DNA of 64,000 nt from Prado023 sp963818445. Its GTDB lineage: Bacteria; Actinomycetota; Actinomycetes; S36-B12; CAIYMF01. Made by a program: the position numbers and the translations under genes. Below, one piece after another: positions 16,337 to 24,824 of the stretch. Positions within the stretch are counted from its first letter, which is position 1, and every line of letters begins with the position of its first letter. The notes under the pieces are model-generated. The model had not been told where the DNA came from, did not search any database, and was given only the letters and a program-made list of their open reading frames with translations. The stretch is from contig CAWFSG010000010.1 in assembly GCA_963818445.1 (NCBI GenBank), forward strand, positions 62,001 through 126,000. Reading direction: 5' to 3'.

Positions 16337-17281
16337 CTACAAGGGCGGCGCGGGGCTGTCGTCCGGGAACACCGAGACGTCCTCGGGACGCGTCGCATTC
16401 AGGCGCGCGAGGTCCTCCGCGCTCAGCTCGATCCCCGCCGCCGCAGCCGACGAGCGCGCAGTCGCGGGTCGGCTCGATCCCGGGATCGGGATCACCTGCG
16501 GGCCCAGCGCCATCAGCCATGCGAGGGCGACCTGCTGCGCCGAGACCCCCCGCTCCGCGGCCACCTCAGCGAAGGCCGCGTACCGGGATCCGAGCTCGCT
16601 TGCCTGGGACGCCCCGCCCAGCGGGGACCACGGCAGGAACGCGATGCCACGCTCGGTGCAGCGGGCCAGGACATCGGCGTCTGCCCGGTACCGCGCGGAG
16701 TACTCGTTCTGCACGGCCGCGATGCCCCCGTCGTCGGGCCCGCCCACGAGCTCGAGGGCCCGGTCGAGCATCGCCAGGGAGACGTTGGACAGCCCGATGT
16801 GCCGGGCGATCCCGTCAGCCTTCACCGCAGCCAGGCCGGCGACCTGCTCCCCGAAGGGGACAGCCGGGTCGTGCCGGTGCAGGAAGTAGAGGTCGATCAC
16901 GTCGATGCCGAGGCGCTGCGCCGAGGCCCGGGCAGCGGCACCCAGGGCCTCAGGGGTGCCGGCGCGGCCCCAGAGGTCGCCATCGGGGCCGGGTGCACGG
17001 GTGATCCCGCCCTTGGTCGCGATCACGATGCGCGACCGGTCGGCCTCCGACCCCGCCCAGGAGCGCACCGCCTCGCCGACCAGCACCTCGTTGTGGCCGA
17101 AGTGCTCCGCGTCGGGGGCGTAGATGTCGGCGGTGTCCACCAGCGTCACGCCGCTGTCCAGGGCAGCGTGGACGGTCGCCAGGGCCCGTGGGCGCTCGGC
17201 CAGCATCGCCGGGTCGGACAGGGGCATGGCGCCCAGCCCGACGGGGTGCACGGACAGGTCGGCGATGCGTCGGGTGGTCAT
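16337..17281 (-). CDS. Aldo/keto reductase
   Basis: A 314-residue NADPH-dependent (beta/alpha)8 oxidoreductase. Catalytic Asp and Tyr are in VDTADIYAPD, Lys in IVIATKGG, and His in YFLHRHDP. The NADP-binding end is IPIPGSSRPATARSSAAAAG. The C-terminus is a short Pro/Asp tail. The substrate is unknown; the family reduces aldehydes and ketones in the cytosol. ATG 17281 follows a -10-like CAGGCT by 6 nt with no ribosome-binding site, so it is probably leaderless. It is divergent from the phosphatase gene with only 51 bp between them. Confidence 0.88.
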   Translation of the reverse strand: MTTRRIADLSVHPVGLGAMPLSDPAMLAERPRALATVHAALDSGVTLVDTADIYAPDAEHFGHNEVLVGEAVRSWAGSEADRSRIVIATKGGITRAPGPDGDLWGRAGTPEALGAAARASAQRLGIDVIDLYFLHRHDPAVPFGEQVAGLAAVKADGIARHIGLSNVSLAMLDRALELVGGPDDGGIAAVQNEYSARYRADADVLARCTERGIAFLPWSPLGGASQASELGSRYAAFAEVAAERGVSAQQVALAWLMALGPQVIPIPGSSRPATARSSAAAAGIELSAEDLARLNATRPEDVSVFPDDSPAPPL

Positions 17282-17287
17282 GGGCCG

Positions 17288-17325
17288 AGCCTGCCACGGA
17301 TAGGGCAGGCGTTTCCCACTAGCCT
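17288..17325. promoter_or_regulatory. Back-to-back leaderless promoters with an internal inverted repeat
   Basis: Minus-strand CAGGCT (17288-17293) ends 6 nt from the reductase ATG. Plus-strand TAGCCT (17320-17325) ends 7 nt from the phosphatase ATG. Between them GCCTGCC (17289-17295) and GGCAGGC (17304-17310) form an inverted repeat that could bind a regulator of both genes. Confidence 0.5.
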
Positions 17326-17332
17326 GAAACCC

Positions 17333-18889
17333 ATGACGCTGCGACACCGGGTGATGGCAGTCGCCCTCGCGGCGCTCGCGATCATCGCCGTGCTCAGCGC
17401 CCAGCTGGTCCTGCGCTACGCCGACACCCAGCGCAGCCTCTCGGAGGTCGTCGACATCCTGGCCCCCGCCAGCACCGCCGTGGCCGACCTCAACGAGGAC
17501 GTCAACAACATGGAGCGCCGGCTGCGGATCTACGTGTCCTCGGAGTCCACTGGCATGGGACTGCTCTACGAGGCGGCGGTCGTGTCCGCCCAGGCCAACC
17601 TCGAGGAGTTGCGCACGCTGCTCGAGGGTCGTGAGCCCGCCAGCACGCTGGTCGAGGATGTGGACTCCGACCTCACCGCGTGGCTGGCGACGGTGGGCGA
17701 CCCCGTGACCTCGGCCATGGATGACGGCAATCGGCAGGTCGCCCAGGAGATCCTGGACTCCCCGCAGTCCCAGTCGGCCTACGTCCAGCTGACCGCCGAC
17801 ACGTTCCGGTTGTCGACGCTGCTCACCCGCGAGCAGCAGGAGACCCTGGACGACCTGGCCGCGGCCGCCACGCGACTGGCATGGACCCTCGGGGCGGCGC
17901 TCGTCGTTCTGCTGCTGCTCCCGCTGGCCACCTACGTCGCCGTCCGCCGGCACGTGCTCAAGCCGATCGCCGCCCTTCGTGGGCAGCTGCGGGAAGCCGC
18001 GACGCCCGGGCATCACGACGCCGTCATCGTGCCGATCGGCCCGCCGGAGCTGCGCGACCTGGGTGCGGATGCTGAGGCCCTGCGCCGGGCGCTGGTGCAC
18101 GAGATCGACGAGGCCACGGCGGCCCGGGAGGCCCTCGAGCAGGAGGGTCCGGTCGTCGAGGCGATCCGCCGGGAGCTGGCAGCACGGACCGAGGCCGTAC
18201 CGCTGGGCGTGACCATCGCGGGGGTGCTGCGCCCGGCCGAGGGTGTTCTGGCCGGGGACTTCTGGGACCGGATCCCCCTGACCGACGGCCGGGCTGCCGC
18301 CGTGATCTGTGACGTGTCAGGTCATGGTCCGCGCGCAGGGATCGTGGCCATGCGGCTCAAGACCTCGATCACCCTGGGCCTCGTCGCCGGCCAGGACCCG
18401 CCGCAGATCCTGCATCGGGCCTGCGATGCGTTCGCCGACGAGCCCGGGCGGTTCGCCACAGCTGCCATCCTCATCGCCGATGCGGGCTCCGGCGAGGTCC
18501 AGTGGGTCAACGCCGGGCACCCCGCGCCCCGGATCATCCGGGCCGATGGCACGATCCTGCGGCTGGGGACCACGGGTCCGATGATCAGCTGGCTGGGGGG
18601 CACGTGGTCCATGCGCACCGCGGACCTGCACCCCCACGATGTCGTCCTGGCGTTCACCGACGGCATCCTCGAGAGCCGTGACCTCGCCGGCGAGGAGCTG
18701 GGCGACGACGACCTCGACACCCACCTGCGCGCCGCCGCCGAGGCGGGCGATGACCCCGCCGAGGTCATCGCCCAGGTGCTGGCCACGGTTCGCGAGCGCG
18801 CCGACGACCTGAGCCGTGACGACGTGACGCTGGTCGCGCTGCGCCTGGACCCCCAACCCAGCCCCAGGATCCCCGAACCCCGGCGCTAG
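17333..18889 (+). CDS. Membrane-bound SpoIIE-family PP2C serine phosphatase
   Basis: A 518-residue protein: transmembrane helix at about 8-28, an extracytoplasmic helical sensor region (30-180), a second helix at about 183-205, a HAMP linker (about 206-260), and a SpoIIE/RsbU-type phosphatase domain with metal-binding GDFWD, CDVSGHGP, VNAGHPAP and FTDGILESRD. Such proteins dephosphorylate anti-anti-sigma factors to release stress sigma factors (family role); no partner anti-sigma gene is nearby. ATG 17333 is preceded by TAGCCT with a 7-nt gap and no Shine-Dalgarno, so it is probably leaderless. Confidence 0.88.
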   Translation: MTLRHRVMAVALAALAIIAVLSAQLVLRYADTQRSLSEVVDILAPASTAVADLNEDVNNMERRLRIYVSSESTGMGLLYEAAVVSAQANLEELRTLLEGREPASTLVEDVDSDLTAWLATVGDPVTSAMDDGNRQVAQEILDSPQSQSAYVQLTADTFRLSTLLTREQQETLDDLAAAATRLAWTLGAALVVLLLLPLATYVAVRRHVLKPIAALRGQLREAATPGHHDAVIVPIGPPELRDLGADAEALRRALVHEIDEATAAREALEQEGPVVEAIRRELAARTEAVPLGVTIAGVLRPAEGVLAGDFWDRIPLTDGRAAAVICDVSGHGPRAGIVAMRLKTSITLGLVAGQDPPQILHRACDAFADEPGRFATAAILIADAGSGEVQWVNAGHPAPRIIRADGTILRLGTTGPMISWLGGTWSMRTADLHPHDVVLAFTDGILESRDLAGEELGDDDLDTHLRAAAEAGDDPAEVIAQVLATVRERADDLSRDDVTLVALRLDPQPSPRIPEPRR

Positions 18890-18899
18890 GGCGAACCTC

Positions 18900-18919
18900 G
18901 TAGGGATCCACGTCCCCGG
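18900..18919. promoter_or_regulatory. Weak DosR-like box upstream of small ORF and LuxR regulator
   Basis: GGGAT (18903-18907), CCAC and GTCCC (18912-18916) match the DosR core except for one base. It is about 125 bp upstream of the small gene at 19042. Weaker than the site before cydAB. Confidence 0.3.
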
Positions 18920-19041
18920 GCCTAGGGCATCCAGGGCAGGGAAGATACGGATTTCCTCCGATGTGGCCGACCCACCTCAGCGCGGATCGTGGTGATCGGG
19001 CCAGAGCGGCCCAGCCCGACAGGGCCACCGAGGAGGACACC

Positions 19042-19275
19042 ATGTACGCCAGCGCTCACCTGGACCTGATCCGCGCAGCAGTCGCGGAGAGGCTCGAGGG
19101 ATCGACTCGAGGGACTGAGACGGTCCGGCTGCCCGCCGCCCCGGCGCGGATCACCACGTGGGGACCGCGGGCCAGTCGTGGGTCGGCTCCGGCCACGACA
19201 CCCCGGGCCCTCGAGGTCCCCCGCCCCCGGGAGGTCGATCTGTCGACCTCCGCCCGGGTGCTCCTGGATGCGTGA
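19042..19275 (+). CDS. Small hypothetical protein coupled to a LuxR regulator gene
   Basis: A 77-residue protein I do not recognise. It opens MYASAHLDLIRAAVAERLEG, a predicted amphipathic helix, then becomes Arg/Pro-rich and probably disordered, ending STSARVLLDA. AGGAGG sits 5 nt before the ATG, and its stop overlaps the ATG of the large LuxR gene (TGATG). These two signs argue it is translated. The coupling suggests a function tied to the regulator, for example as a modulator, or simply a leader ORF that controls its translation. Confidence 0.6.
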   Translation: MYASAHLDLIRAAVAERLEGSTRGTETVRLPAAPARITTWGPRASRGSAPATTPRALEVPRPREVDLSTSARVLLDA

Positions 19276-22214
19276 TGCCTGGGACTGGCACGATGGTCGA
19301 CATGTCTCGTGGCGCCCTGGCCGATCCGATGCGAGTCCCGCTTGTGGGCCGCGCCGGCGAGGTGCTCGAGATGCGGCAGTGGTTCGCACTGGCCGATGAC
19401 GGTGAGCCGCAGACAGTCGTCGTGGGCGGCGAGGCCGGGATCGGCAAGTCCCGGCTCATCGCCGAGTTCGCAGCCACAGTGCCCGCAGGCACCCGACTGA
19501 TGGTCGGGCACTGCCTGGAGCTCGGCCCGGACGGACCACCGTTCGCACCGTTCTCGACGATGCTCCGCTCACTGGTCACTGACCTCGGGGCCGAGCAGCT
19601 CGCCGACCTTGCAGGTCCTGGACGGGCCGACCTGGCCGGCCTCGCCCCCGAGTTGGGGCCGGCGGCGCCGGCCGACCCGTTGGGCCGAGGTCGGCTCTTC
19701 GAGGCGGTGGCAACCCTGGTCGAGAACCTCGCCGCGGTCGAGGCGCTGGTCCTCGTGGTCGAGGACCTGCACTGGTCGGACTCGTCGTCGCGTGACCTGC
19801 TGCGCTTCCTGCTCCGCACCGTCAACGACTCCCGGGTCCTGTTCGTGCTCACCTACCGCAAGGACGAGATGCATCGCAGCCACCCCCTGCTCCCGTGGCT
19901 GGGGGAGGTCGACCGGTTGCCGATGTCGCACCGGATCGCGCTGGAGCGCCTCGGCGACGCTGAGGTCGACCTCCTGGTCCACGAGATCGCCGGCGAGCTG
20001 CCCCCGAGGACGGTGGCGCGGATCCGGGAGCGCAGCCAGGGCATCCCGTTCTTCGTCGAGGAGCTCACGGACTGCTGCGACCGCGACTTCACCACGATCC
20101 CTGAGACGCTCAAGGACCTGATGCTCGCCCGCTTGGACGGCCTGTCCCCGCAGACCCGCGACATCCTGCGGATCGCCTCTGCTGCTGGCACGCTGGTCGA
20201 TCACCCCGTCCTGCTCGCAGTGGTCGACAGCGACGAGCAGAGCCTCGAGTCCGCCCTCCGGGAGGCCGTGGGCGGCCAGGTGCTGGTCGTCGACCGCGAT
20301 CGGGAGGCGTACGCCTTCCGGCACGCACTCATGCGCGAGGCGGTCCATGCTGACCTGCTGCCCGGGGAGCACGCACGCCTGCACGCCCGGTACGCCCAGG
20401 CCCTCGAGAAGCTCGGCCGCCCCGAGCAGGCTGGGGAGATCGCCCACCACTGGAGCTCCGCGCACGAGGCCGACAAGTCGTTCGAGTGGTCGCTGCGGGC
20501 GGCGGACCACTCACGGTCGATCTATGCCTGGCAGGAGCAGCTGGCCCACCTCGAGCGCGCGCTCGAGCTCTGGGACGAGGTGGACAGCCCGGCGGAGCGC
20601 GCGGGCTGCGACCGGGCCGAGCTGCTGAGCCGGACCAGCCGCGCGGCAGGGAACGTGGGCCGGCCCGATCGGGCGATCGCCCTGATCGACGCGGCCCTGG
20701 CGGACCTGGGCCCGGCCGGGGACCGGCAGCGCGTGTCCCACCTGCTCGTGAAGCGCGCCGTCCAGTGCGAATATGCCCAGCTCGATGCGTTCGCCGACCT
20801 GCGCCGGGCGGCCGAACTGGCCGCCCCCGGGTCGGCGGACCTCGCCGCGGCGCTGGCGGCCACGGCCGCGCTGATGATGGTCGAGACCGACCTCGAGCCA
20901 GCGCTGGACCTGGCCCAGCGGGGAGTCGCGGCAGCCGAGGAGGCCGGGGACGACAAGCAGCGGAGCCATTCGCACAACACCCTGGGGTGCATCCTGTTCC
21001 AGGTCGGCCGATCCGAGGAGGGACAGGTCCACCTGGACCTGGCTCGGGACATCGCCCGGGCGCAGGGCGCGGGCCCCGAGCTCTTCCGCTACTACGGCAA
21101 CTACTCCGACGTCCTCATCGGAGCGGGCCGCTACGCCGCGGCCATCGACTTGGCCCGCGAGGGCCGTGCCGCGTGCGCGGAGCGCGGCCTGTCGCGCACC
21201 CAGGGGGCGTTCATGGCCGGCAACGAGGCAGAGGCCGCCGTGCTGGCCGGCCGGTGGGACCTGGCGATGGCGACGATCGACGAGGCCCTGCGCCTCGAGC
21301 CGCCGCCGACGACGCGCGGGCACCTCAGCGCGCTCAGGGCGCTCGTACAGGTGCGCCGAGGGGACCTCACCGGGGCCGCCGACAGCGTGGATCGAGCATC
21401 CGAGCAGCTCTCCCGGGCAATGCGACAGCCCCAGCACATGCTGCCGCTGGCTGTGGCCAGGGCGGAGATCGCCACGGCCGAGGGAGACCCGGGAGGGGCG
21501 CTGACGACCCTTCGGGACGCCGCGGTGGCCGCCGGGCCGACCCCGCCGGCCGCCGCCGGGTGGCCCTTCGTCTGGGCCTGGGGCAGGCTGCTGCTCGATG
21601 CTGCGGTACCGGCCCCTGCTGAACTCGCCCCCATGGTGGGGCATCTGTGCCGGGTCAGCCCCCACAGCGCGTGGCGGGCGGTGACAGCGGCTCAGGCAGC
21701 GACGCTGTCCACGATCGGCCCTGCCGGGACCGCGCGCGGCACCGGCGATCCACCGGACTGGAGGGCAGCCTGTGACGCGCTGGCCGCCGCGGAGGGCATG
21801 TTCATGGAGGAGGCCGATGCCCGGCTGCGTGCGGGCGAGCAGGCCCTGCGCGATGGACGTGCCGACGAGGCCCGGGCCGACATCCTCGCCGCCTGGACGA
21901 TGATCGGTGAGCTCGGCGCCCTGTCGTTGGTGCCTCGTGCCAGTCGGATTGCCGCGGCCGCGCAGGTGCCGCTTCCACGGCCGGACCGATCCCAGCGGGC
22001 CATCGCCGGTGGCTCGGTGGAGGAGGTCCTCACCCCCCGCGAACGGGAGGTCCTCGACCTGGTGGCCGCTGGCCGCAGCAACCGGGCCATCGCCGAGGAG
22101 CTGTTCATCTCGGTGAAGACCGTGTCCGTGCACGTGTCGAACATCCTTGCCAAGCTGGGGGTGTCGTCACGCACCGAGGCCGCGGCGTGGGCACACGCGC
22201 GAGCGACCCGCTGA
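19275..22214 (+). CDS. Large ATP-binding LuxR-family regulator (LAL/MalT-like)
   Basis: A 979-residue protein. An N-terminal AAA/STAND ATPase has Walker A GEAGIGKS (about residues 51-58) and Walker B VLVVEDLHWSD. A long helical TPR-like region (about 420-880) follows. The C-terminal LuxR helix-turn-helix is LTPREREVLDLVAAGRSN followed by RAIAEELFISVKTV. LAL regulators integrate ATP and an inducer to activate target operons; the inducer here is unknown. ATG 19275 overlaps the stop of the preceding small ORF; downstream ATGs at 19293 and 19302 are possible. It ends 67 bp from the convergent ABC exporter. Confidence 0.87.
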   Translation: MPGTGTMVDMSRGALADPMRVPLVGRAGEVLEMRQWFALADDGEPQTVVVGGEAGIGKSRLIAEFAATVPAGTRLMVGHCLELGPDGPPFAPFSTMLRSLVTDLGAEQLADLAGPGRADLAGLAPELGPAAPADPLGRGRLFEAVATLVENLAAVEALVLVVEDLHWSDSSSRDLLRFLLRTVNDSRVLFVLTYRKDEMHRSHPLLPWLGEVDRLPMSHRIALERLGDAEVDLLVHEIAGELPPRTVARIRERSQGIPFFVEELTDCCDRDFTTIPETLKDLMLARLDGLSPQTRDILRIASAAGTLVDHPVLLAVVDSDEQSLESALREAVGGQVLVVDRDREAYAFRHALMREAVHADLLPGEHARLHARYAQALEKLGRPEQAGEIAHHWSSAHEADKSFEWSLRAADHSRSIYAWQEQLAHLERALELWDEVDSPAERAGCDRAELLSRTSRAAGNVGRPDRAIALIDAALADLGPAGDRQRVSHLLVKRAVQCEYAQLDAFADLRRAAELAAPGSADLAAALAATAALMMVETDLEPALDLAQRGVAAAEEAGDDKQRSHSHNTLGCILFQVGRSEEGQVHLDLARDIARAQGAGPELFRYYGNYSDVLIGAGRYAAAIDLAREGRAACAERGLSRTQGAFMAGNEAEAAVLAGRWDLAMATIDEALRLEPPPTTRGHLSALRALVQVRRGDLTGAADSVDRASEQLSRAMRQPQHMLPLAVARAEIATAEGDPGGALTTLRDAAVAAGPTPPAAAGWPFVWAWGRLLLDAAVPAPAELAPMVGHLCRVSPHSAWRAVTAAQAATLSTIGPAGTARGTGDPPDWRAACDALAAAEGMFMEEADARLRAGEQALRDGRADEARADILAAWTMIGELGALSLVPRASRIAAAAQVPLPRPDRSQRAIAGGSVEEVLTPREREVLDLVAAGRSNRAIAEELFISVKTVSVHVSNILAKLGVSSRTEAAAWAHARATR

Positions 22215-22281
22215 CTGTTGTCGGCATCCGCCGTCAACCGACGCCGGGCAGCCTCGACCGGCCCCCCGCCCCGTCCCGCCT

Positions 22282-24180
22282 CTACTCCAGGAAGCCGCCG
22301 GACTGGTGGGACCAGAGTCCCGCGTAGACCCCACCGGCCGCCAGGAGCTCGGCGTGCGAGCCCTGCTCGACGATCCGGCCGTCGGCCAGGACCACGATCC
22401 GGTCCATCGCCTGGACCGTGCTCAGGCGGTGGGCGATGACGATCGTGGTGCGTCCCTTCATGGCCTCGGAAAGGGCGGCCTGGATGTGCACCTCGCTCTC
22501 ACTGTCCAGCGCTGAGGTGGCCTCGTCGAGGACCAGGAGGTTGGCATCCTTGAGCACGGCGCGGGCGATCGCGATCCGCTGGCGCTGGCCGCCGGACAGC
22601 TTCACGCCGCGCTCGCCGACCGTGGTGTCGTACCCCGCCGGGAGCCTGGCGATGAACTCGTCTGCGCTGGCCTTCACCGCTGCCTCGTGGACGAGCTCGG
22701 GTGTGGCGCCGGGTCGGCCGTAGGCGATGTTGTCCGCGATCGAGCGGTGGAAGAGCAGCGGCTCCTGGGCGACGTAGGCGATCGAGCGGCGCAGCGAGGC
22801 CTGGGTGACGTCGCGCAGGTCCTGGCCGTCGATGCGGATCGCCCCGGAGTCGACGTCGGAGAACCGCAGCAGCAGCCGCGTCAGCGTCGTCTTTCCGCTG
22901 CCCGAGTGGCCGACCAGGCCGATCTTCTCGCCCGGCGCGATGGTCAGGGTGAAGTCCCGGAACAGGGCATCCTCGCCGGCCCCGTCGTGGGTGAAGGTGA
23001 CGTGGTCGAACTCGACGGCACCTGGTCCGCGCCGGAAGTCGACGTCGGTCGTGTCGGCGACGGCCGGGGGGATGTCGAGGATCTCGACCATGTCGTGGGC
23101 GTCGCCCATGACGCGGTTGTAGTTGCGCATGACCTGGGTGATCTCCCAGAGCTGGTCGGTCACCGTCAGGGTGTAGGTCGTGGCCAGGTACACCGCGGCC
23201 ACCGACAGGTACCGCTGCTCGGAGGCCACGACCGCCGCGAGCACCGCGCCGGTGTTCATGATCGCGATCACCGCCGAGAAGCCCGACGAGTAGCCCAGGA
23301 ACGAGCGCATCACGTTCAGTGAGTTCGTGCGCCACTGGCCGGCGGCCAGGCGGGCTCCGGCGTTCTCAGTCGCCTCGGCACCCGCGGCCTTGACCGCCGA
23401 GATGTTGCTCATCACGTCGGCCAGGAAACCGGTCATGTGCGTGGAGGACTGCGCCTCGATCACGTTCAGCCGCTCCATCGAGCGACCGGAGTAGACGACG
23501 AACCCGCCGAAGACCAGCGTCATGACCAGCAGGAACACCGCGTACCACGGAAGGATGAAGGCCATGATGACCACGGCCGCCACGACCGTGGTCAGGACGG
23601 GGACCACCTGCCAGACCACGGTGTCCCAGAACATCTCGAAGGCGCCGGTGAACTTGTTGGTCTGGGAGACCAACGATCCGGAGAACCGGTCGGAGTGGAA
23701 CCCCAGGCTCTGACGGGTCAGGTGGTCGAAGACGCGCTGGAACAGCCGCTTCATCGCCATGACCTCGAAGGACCACGCCGCGTACAGCGCGATCCGCCAC
23801 CCCACGACCTGGCCGAGGAGCTGGGAGAGGCCGTAGGCCAGGACGAGCGGCCACCCGGACTCCCAGGTCACGGTGCCGTCCTGGACCTGCGTCAGCAGCA
23901 GCGAGATGACGTAGGGCCCGACGAAGCGCGCGAACAGGACGGTGATGACCGGGACCACCAGCGCGAGCCCCAGGCGCCAGGGGAACTCCGCTGCGGCCGA
24001 CCAGTACAACCTCAGGGTCTGGCGGGTCAGGGGCTTCCTGCGCGTCGGTTGGGCGGGCGCCGAGGGGTCCGCCTCGCTGGCGTCGTCGACGGTGGGGTCG
24101 GCGCTGGATCGCTCCTCGGGCGCGGCGAAACCGGCGACCGGGCTCCCGGTCGCCTGCTCGTCGCTCTCGTCCCCAGGCAT
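22282..24180 (-). CDS. ABC exporter, membrane and ATP-binding domains fused
   Basis: A 632-residue ABC-B-type half transporter. An acidic, low-complexity N-terminus of about 45 residues precedes six membrane helices (about 65-340) and an NBD with Walker A GHSGSGKTT, signature LSGGQRQR and Walker B LLVLDEATSALDSE. It is expected to work as a homodimer exporting a lipid, peptide or drug; no partner gene is adjacent. ATG 24180 is the first plausible start; upstream in-frame codons run into a dispersed repeat. It converges with the LuxR regulator. Confidence 0.85.
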   Translation of the reverse strand: MPGDESDEQATGSPVAGFAAPEERSSADPTVDDASEADPSAPAQPTRRKPLTRQTLRLYWSAAAEFPWRLGLALVVPVITVLFARFVGPYVISLLLTQVQDGTVTWESGWPLVLAYGLSQLLGQVVGWRIALYAAWSFEVMAMKRLFQRVFDHLTRQSLGFHSDRFSGSLVSQTNKFTGAFEMFWDTVVWQVVPVLTTVVAAVVIMAFILPWYAVFLLVMTLVFGGFVVYSGRSMERLNVIEAQSSTHMTGFLADVMSNISAVKAAGAEATENAGARLAAGQWRTNSLNVMRSFLGYSSGFSAVIAIMNTGAVLAAVVASEQRYLSVAAVYLATTYTLTVTDQLWEITQVMRNYNRVMGDAHDMVEILDIPPAVADTTDVDFRRGPGAVEFDHVTFTHDGAGEDALFRDFTLTIAPGEKIGLVGHSGSGKTTLTRLLLRFSDVDSGAIRIDGQDLRDVTQASLRRSIAYVAQEPLLFHRSIADNIAYGRPGATPELVHEAAVKASADEFIARLPAGYDTTVGERGVKLSGGQRQRIAIARAVLKDANLLVLDEATSALDSESEVHIQAALSEAMKGRTTIVIAHRLSTVQAMDRIVVLADGRIVEQGSHAELLAAGGVYAGLWSHQSGGFLE

Positions 24181-24243
24181 CGAACAAGCATGGACCCGCC
24201 CCGCCCCACCCCCCAAATCCCCGCCCTCTGCCCCCGCGCCCAA

Positions 24244-24340
24244 GATCACGATCTGATCCAACTCCCGGGCCGAACATGCGCCCGAGACGTGGAGCAAACC
24301 GCGAACACCGCCCGAGACTCTGGAGCAAACCGCGATCTTG
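24244..24340. repeat. Dispersed intergenic repeat, copy A
   Basis: About 97 bp. It starts GATCACGATCTGATCCAACT, contains two direct sub-repeats of CCCGAGAC-N3-GGAGCAA (near 24280 and 24310) and ends near CGATCTTG. A second copy lies at 42935-43028, with 29 of 31 identical bases over the first block. Both sit beside the 3' end of a minus-strand gene. Confidence 0.8.
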
Positions 24341-24341
24341 C

Positions 24342-24806
24342 TTAGCTGGCGCCGAAGAACCCGTTCTGCCGCCACGCCTCGTAGACCGTGACCGCCACCG
24401 CGTTGGACAGGTTCAACGAGCGGTTCCCGGGCAGCATCGGGAGCCGGAGCCGGCGGTCGGGGCCGAACGTGTCGAGCACCGCGTCGGGCAGACCGGTCGG
24501 CTCCGGGCCGAACAGGAACACGTCTCCGGGCCCGAGCGCGACCTCATGGGGAGCGTTGCCCCCACGCGCCGTGGTGGCGAACCATCGCCGGTCGGCCAGG
24601 ACCTCCCGTGCCGCGACCAGGCTCGGGTGGACCGTCACCACAGCCATGTCGTGGTAGTCCAGTCCGGCCCGGCGCACGCGCGCCTCATCGAGCACGAAGC
24701 CCAGCGGCTCGACGAGGTGCAGCCGGCAGCCGGTGTTGGCGCACAGCCGGATCACGTTGCCCGTGTTGGGCGGGATGCGCGGGGAGAACAGGACGATGTC
24801 GAACAT
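24342..24806 (-). CDS. trmL: tRNA (cytidine/uridine-34 2'-O)-methyltransferase TrmL
   Basis: A 154-residue SPOUT methyltransferase, normal family length. It opens FDIVLFSPRIPPNTGNVIRL and has the knot motifs LFGPEPTGLP and IxLPM-type RLPMLPGNRSLNLSNAVAV, shown here in short pieces: RLPMLPGN and SLNLSNAVAV. It methylates the wobble ribose of certain tRNAs using S-adenosylmethionine. It lies 18 bp downstream of the nuclease/lamin-tail gene on the same strand. The family match is strong over the full length. Confidence 0.92.
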   Translation of the reverse strand: MFDIVLFSPRIPPNTGNVIRLCANTGCRLHLVEPLGFVLDEARVRRAGLDYHDMAVVTVHPSLVAAREVLADRRWFATTARGGNAPHEVALGPGDVFLFGPEPTGLPDAVLDTFGPDRRLRLPMLPGNRSLNLSNAVAVTVYEAWRQNGFFGAS

Positions 24807-24824
24807 GGCAGCGGCCCAGGTCGC

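Noticed and set aside
13477..17332. Very long open frame on the plus strand across cydB, cydA and the reductase
   Set aside because: It is the antisense of three well-recognised genes; only the part from 17333 (the phosphatase) is real. High third-position GC keeps antisense frames open.
22308..22321. GGGAC-CAGA-GTCCC, a DosR-like core
   Set aside because: It lies inside the 3' end of the ABC exporter coding sequence, far from any start; likely chance.
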